Source: Candidatus Parabacteroides intestinavium (lineage in GTDB: Bacteria; Bacteroidota; Bacteroidia; Bacteroidales; Tannerellaceae). From it: 7,168 nucleotides of DNA. The notes beneath the pieces were generated by a model. That model was given only the letters and a program-made list of their open reading frames with translations, was not told where the DNA came from and did not search any database. The stretch is from NCBI GenBank assembly GCA_019118725.1, contig DWYO01000013.1, forward strand, positions 1 to 7,168, in the 5' to 3' direction. Below, piece by piece: positions 5,832 to 7,168 of the stretch (positions within the stretch are counted from its first letter, which is position 1; each line of letters begins with the position of its first letter). The position numbers and the translations under genes are program-made.

Positions 5832-7168
5832 ATGAAGAAAAAAGTTAACTTACTGCTCTTTATGTGCTTTATTTTTCTCATAGGTGCAAAAGCTCAAAAT
5901 CTTTCTTTACATCAATTACAACAAGATTTCGTAGACCTGCGTTTCGGTATGTTCATCCATTTCAATATGCCGACTTATACAGATGCCGACTGGCCCGACC
6001 CGAATGCTTCTCCGGAACTTTTCAATCCGACAAAACTGGATTGCCGGCAATGGACAAAAGCGGCTAAATCGGCCAATATGAGTTACGGATGTTTAACCAC
6101 CAAACATCATAGCGGTTTTTGTATTTGGAACACAAAAACCACCGATTACAACGTGATGAACAGTCCGTTCAAGCGGGATGTGGTTAAGGAATATGCCGAT
6201 GCGTTTCGTGCCGAAGGCTTGAAGGTGATGCTTTATTATTCTATCTTGGATACCCATCACCACCTGCGCCCTGGATTCATCACTCTGGAACATATCGATA
6301 TGATAAAAGCTCAATTACGCGAGTTATTAACAAACTATGGTGAGATAACAGCGCTAATCATAGATGGCTGGGATGCTCCATGGAGCCGAATTTCGTATGA
6401 CCAGATTCCTTTTGAAGATATCTATCGTCTGGTAAAATCTATTCAACCGAATTGTTTGGTAATGGATTTGAATGCAGCTAAATATCCGGCCGAGGGATTA
6501 TTTTATACCGATATCAAATCGTATGAGCAAGGTGCCGGTCAACATATCGAAAAAGATAGTAACCGATTGCCGGCTCTCTCTTGTCTCCCCTTACAGGCTA
6601 ATTGGTTCTGGAAAACCAGTTTTCCGAAAAATCCGGTGAAAAACCCGGCTAAAATGGTAAATGACAATATCATTCCGATGGGAAAGGCTTATTGCAATTT
6701 TATCCTCAACGTAGCTCCAAATCGGGACGGACTGATGGATGATAATGCTCTGGAGGCATTGAAAGAAATTGGAAAATTATGGAAACCAGAAGGTAATCTT
6801 CCAAAGGTGGGAGAAGCTCCGGCTCCGATTATTTCGACCAATTTAGCCAAACACCAACGTGTGGAAAGTAGTTGGAGTTATGATAGTCTGATTATGGACT
6901 TTGCCAATGACGATGATTTCAACACCTCCTGGGTTTCCAATCCGGAAGTAAAAGATCCATGGATTTATGTAACCTTAGGTAAAGAACAAGCCCTTAATAT
7001 GGTCACTATCACCGAAGGAAGTCATCCGCACATCCAGGAATACCAATTGGATTATCGCATTAACGGGGAATGGAAACCTCTATTGAACGGAAATCAAACC
7101 GGACGTGTTAAAATACATCGGTTTGATACGGTTTATGGAGATGCAATCCGAGTACGTATTCAAAAAGC
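5832..7168 (+). CDS. Secreted GH29 alpha-L-fucosidase with F5/8 type C domain (3' end beyond window)
   Basis: An open frame of 445 codons runs from the ATG at 5832 to the right edge without a stop. Residues 1-21 form a signal peptide with a hydrophobic core and AKA before Q22, suggesting a periplasmic protein. The GH29 barrel covers about 30-320: RFGMFIHFN (37-45), TTKHHSGFCIWN (89-100) and LKVMLYYSILD (130-140). IIDGWD places the likely nucleophile at D178, and NFILNVAPNRDGLM (289-302) is a conserved GH29 segment. E232 in SYEQGAGQ is the best acid/base candidate, by likeness to the GNEAG-type motif of 1,3/1,4-fucosidases (subfamily B); this is inference. Residues from about 335 (NLAKHQRVESSW, DDDFNTSWVS, DPWIYVTLGKEQ, EYQLDYRINGEWKPL) form an F5/8 type C (CBM32-like) carbohydrate-binding domain. 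It removes terminal alpha-L-fucose from host or dietary glycans. It has its own promoter divergent from argS; no SusC/SusD genes are in view. Confidence 0.93.
   Translation, partial: MKKKVNLLLFMCFIFLIGAKAQNLSLHQLQQDFVDLRFGMFIHFNMPTYTDADWPDPNASPELFNPTKLDCRQWTKAAKSANMSYGCLTTKHHSGFCIWNTKTTDYNVMNSPFKRDVVKEYADAFRAEGLKVMLYYSILDTHHHLRPGFITLEHIDMIKAQLRELLTNYGEITALIIDGWDAPWSRISYDQIPFEDIYRLVKSIQPNCLVMDLNAAKYPAEGLFYTDIKSYEQGAGQHIEKDSNRLPALSCLPLQANWFWKTSFPKNPVKNPAKMVNDNIIPMGKAYCNFILNVAPNRDGLMDDNALEALKEIGKLWKPEGNLPKVGEAPAPIISTNLAKHQRVESSWSYDSLIMDFANDDDFNTSWVSNPEVKDPWIYVTLGKEQALNMVTITEGSHPHIQEYQLDYRINGEWKPLLNGNQTGRVKIHRFDTVYGDAIRVRIQK

Noticed and set aside
5864..6067. Small plus-strand open frame inside the fucosidase gene.
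   Set aside because: It is an out-of-frame shadow of the GH29 reading frame, which has clear family motifs over the same bases.
6093..6314. Minus-strand open frame of 73 codons opposite the fucosidase.
   Set aside because: No recognisable motif, and it lies antisense to a conserved GH29 segment; a compositional shadow.

Overview
The window looks like a chromosomal segment from a gut-type Bacteroidales, most likely Bacteroides or Parabacteroides. This is inferred from four things: TAnnTTTG-type promoter elements, A-rich leaders with no real Shine-Dalgarno sequence, an ECF sigma factor of the Bacteroidetes-expanded type, and a secreted GH29 fucosidase with an F5/8C domain. Base composition is moderate, with no visible compositional break, and there are no tRNA or rRNA genes, insertion sequences or CRISPR arrays.

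Layout. Positions 1-163 hold the 5' end of a minus-strand gene that leaves the window; it resembles the N-terminus of a GNAT-like family. A perfect hairpin at 251-272 terminates the minus-strand cluster upstream of it. From 5614 down to 282 five genes lie on the minus strand in this order of transcription: argS, trmB, mrp, an ECF sigma factor and an endonuclease/exonuclease/phosphatase (EEP) family lipoprotein. Gaps are 9, 18, 15 and 29 bases, so they read as one operon, with a possible extra promoter in front of the lipoprotein gene. The 217-base region 5615-5831 carries back-to-back promoters: a TACCTTTG element for argS leftward and an ATTG/TACATTTG pair for the fucosidase rightward. An inverted repeat sits at the predicted fucosidase transcription start. 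From 5832 to the right edge runs an uninterrupted but truncated GH29 alpha-L-fucosidase.

How the genes relate. ArgS (tRNA-Arg charging) and TrmB (m7G46 of tRNA) are translation housekeeping genes, and Mrp is an Fe-S cluster carrier/scaffold-type ATPase. The sigma factor and lipoprotein at the distal end form an envelope- or stress-type appendage to this housekeeping operon. The fucosidase is a separate glycan-degradation unit. I do not see a wholly new system. The points most worth a second look are the Mrp lacking its CxxC, the orphan ECF sigma factor with no FecR or SusC/D neighbour, and the dyad at the fucosidase promoter.
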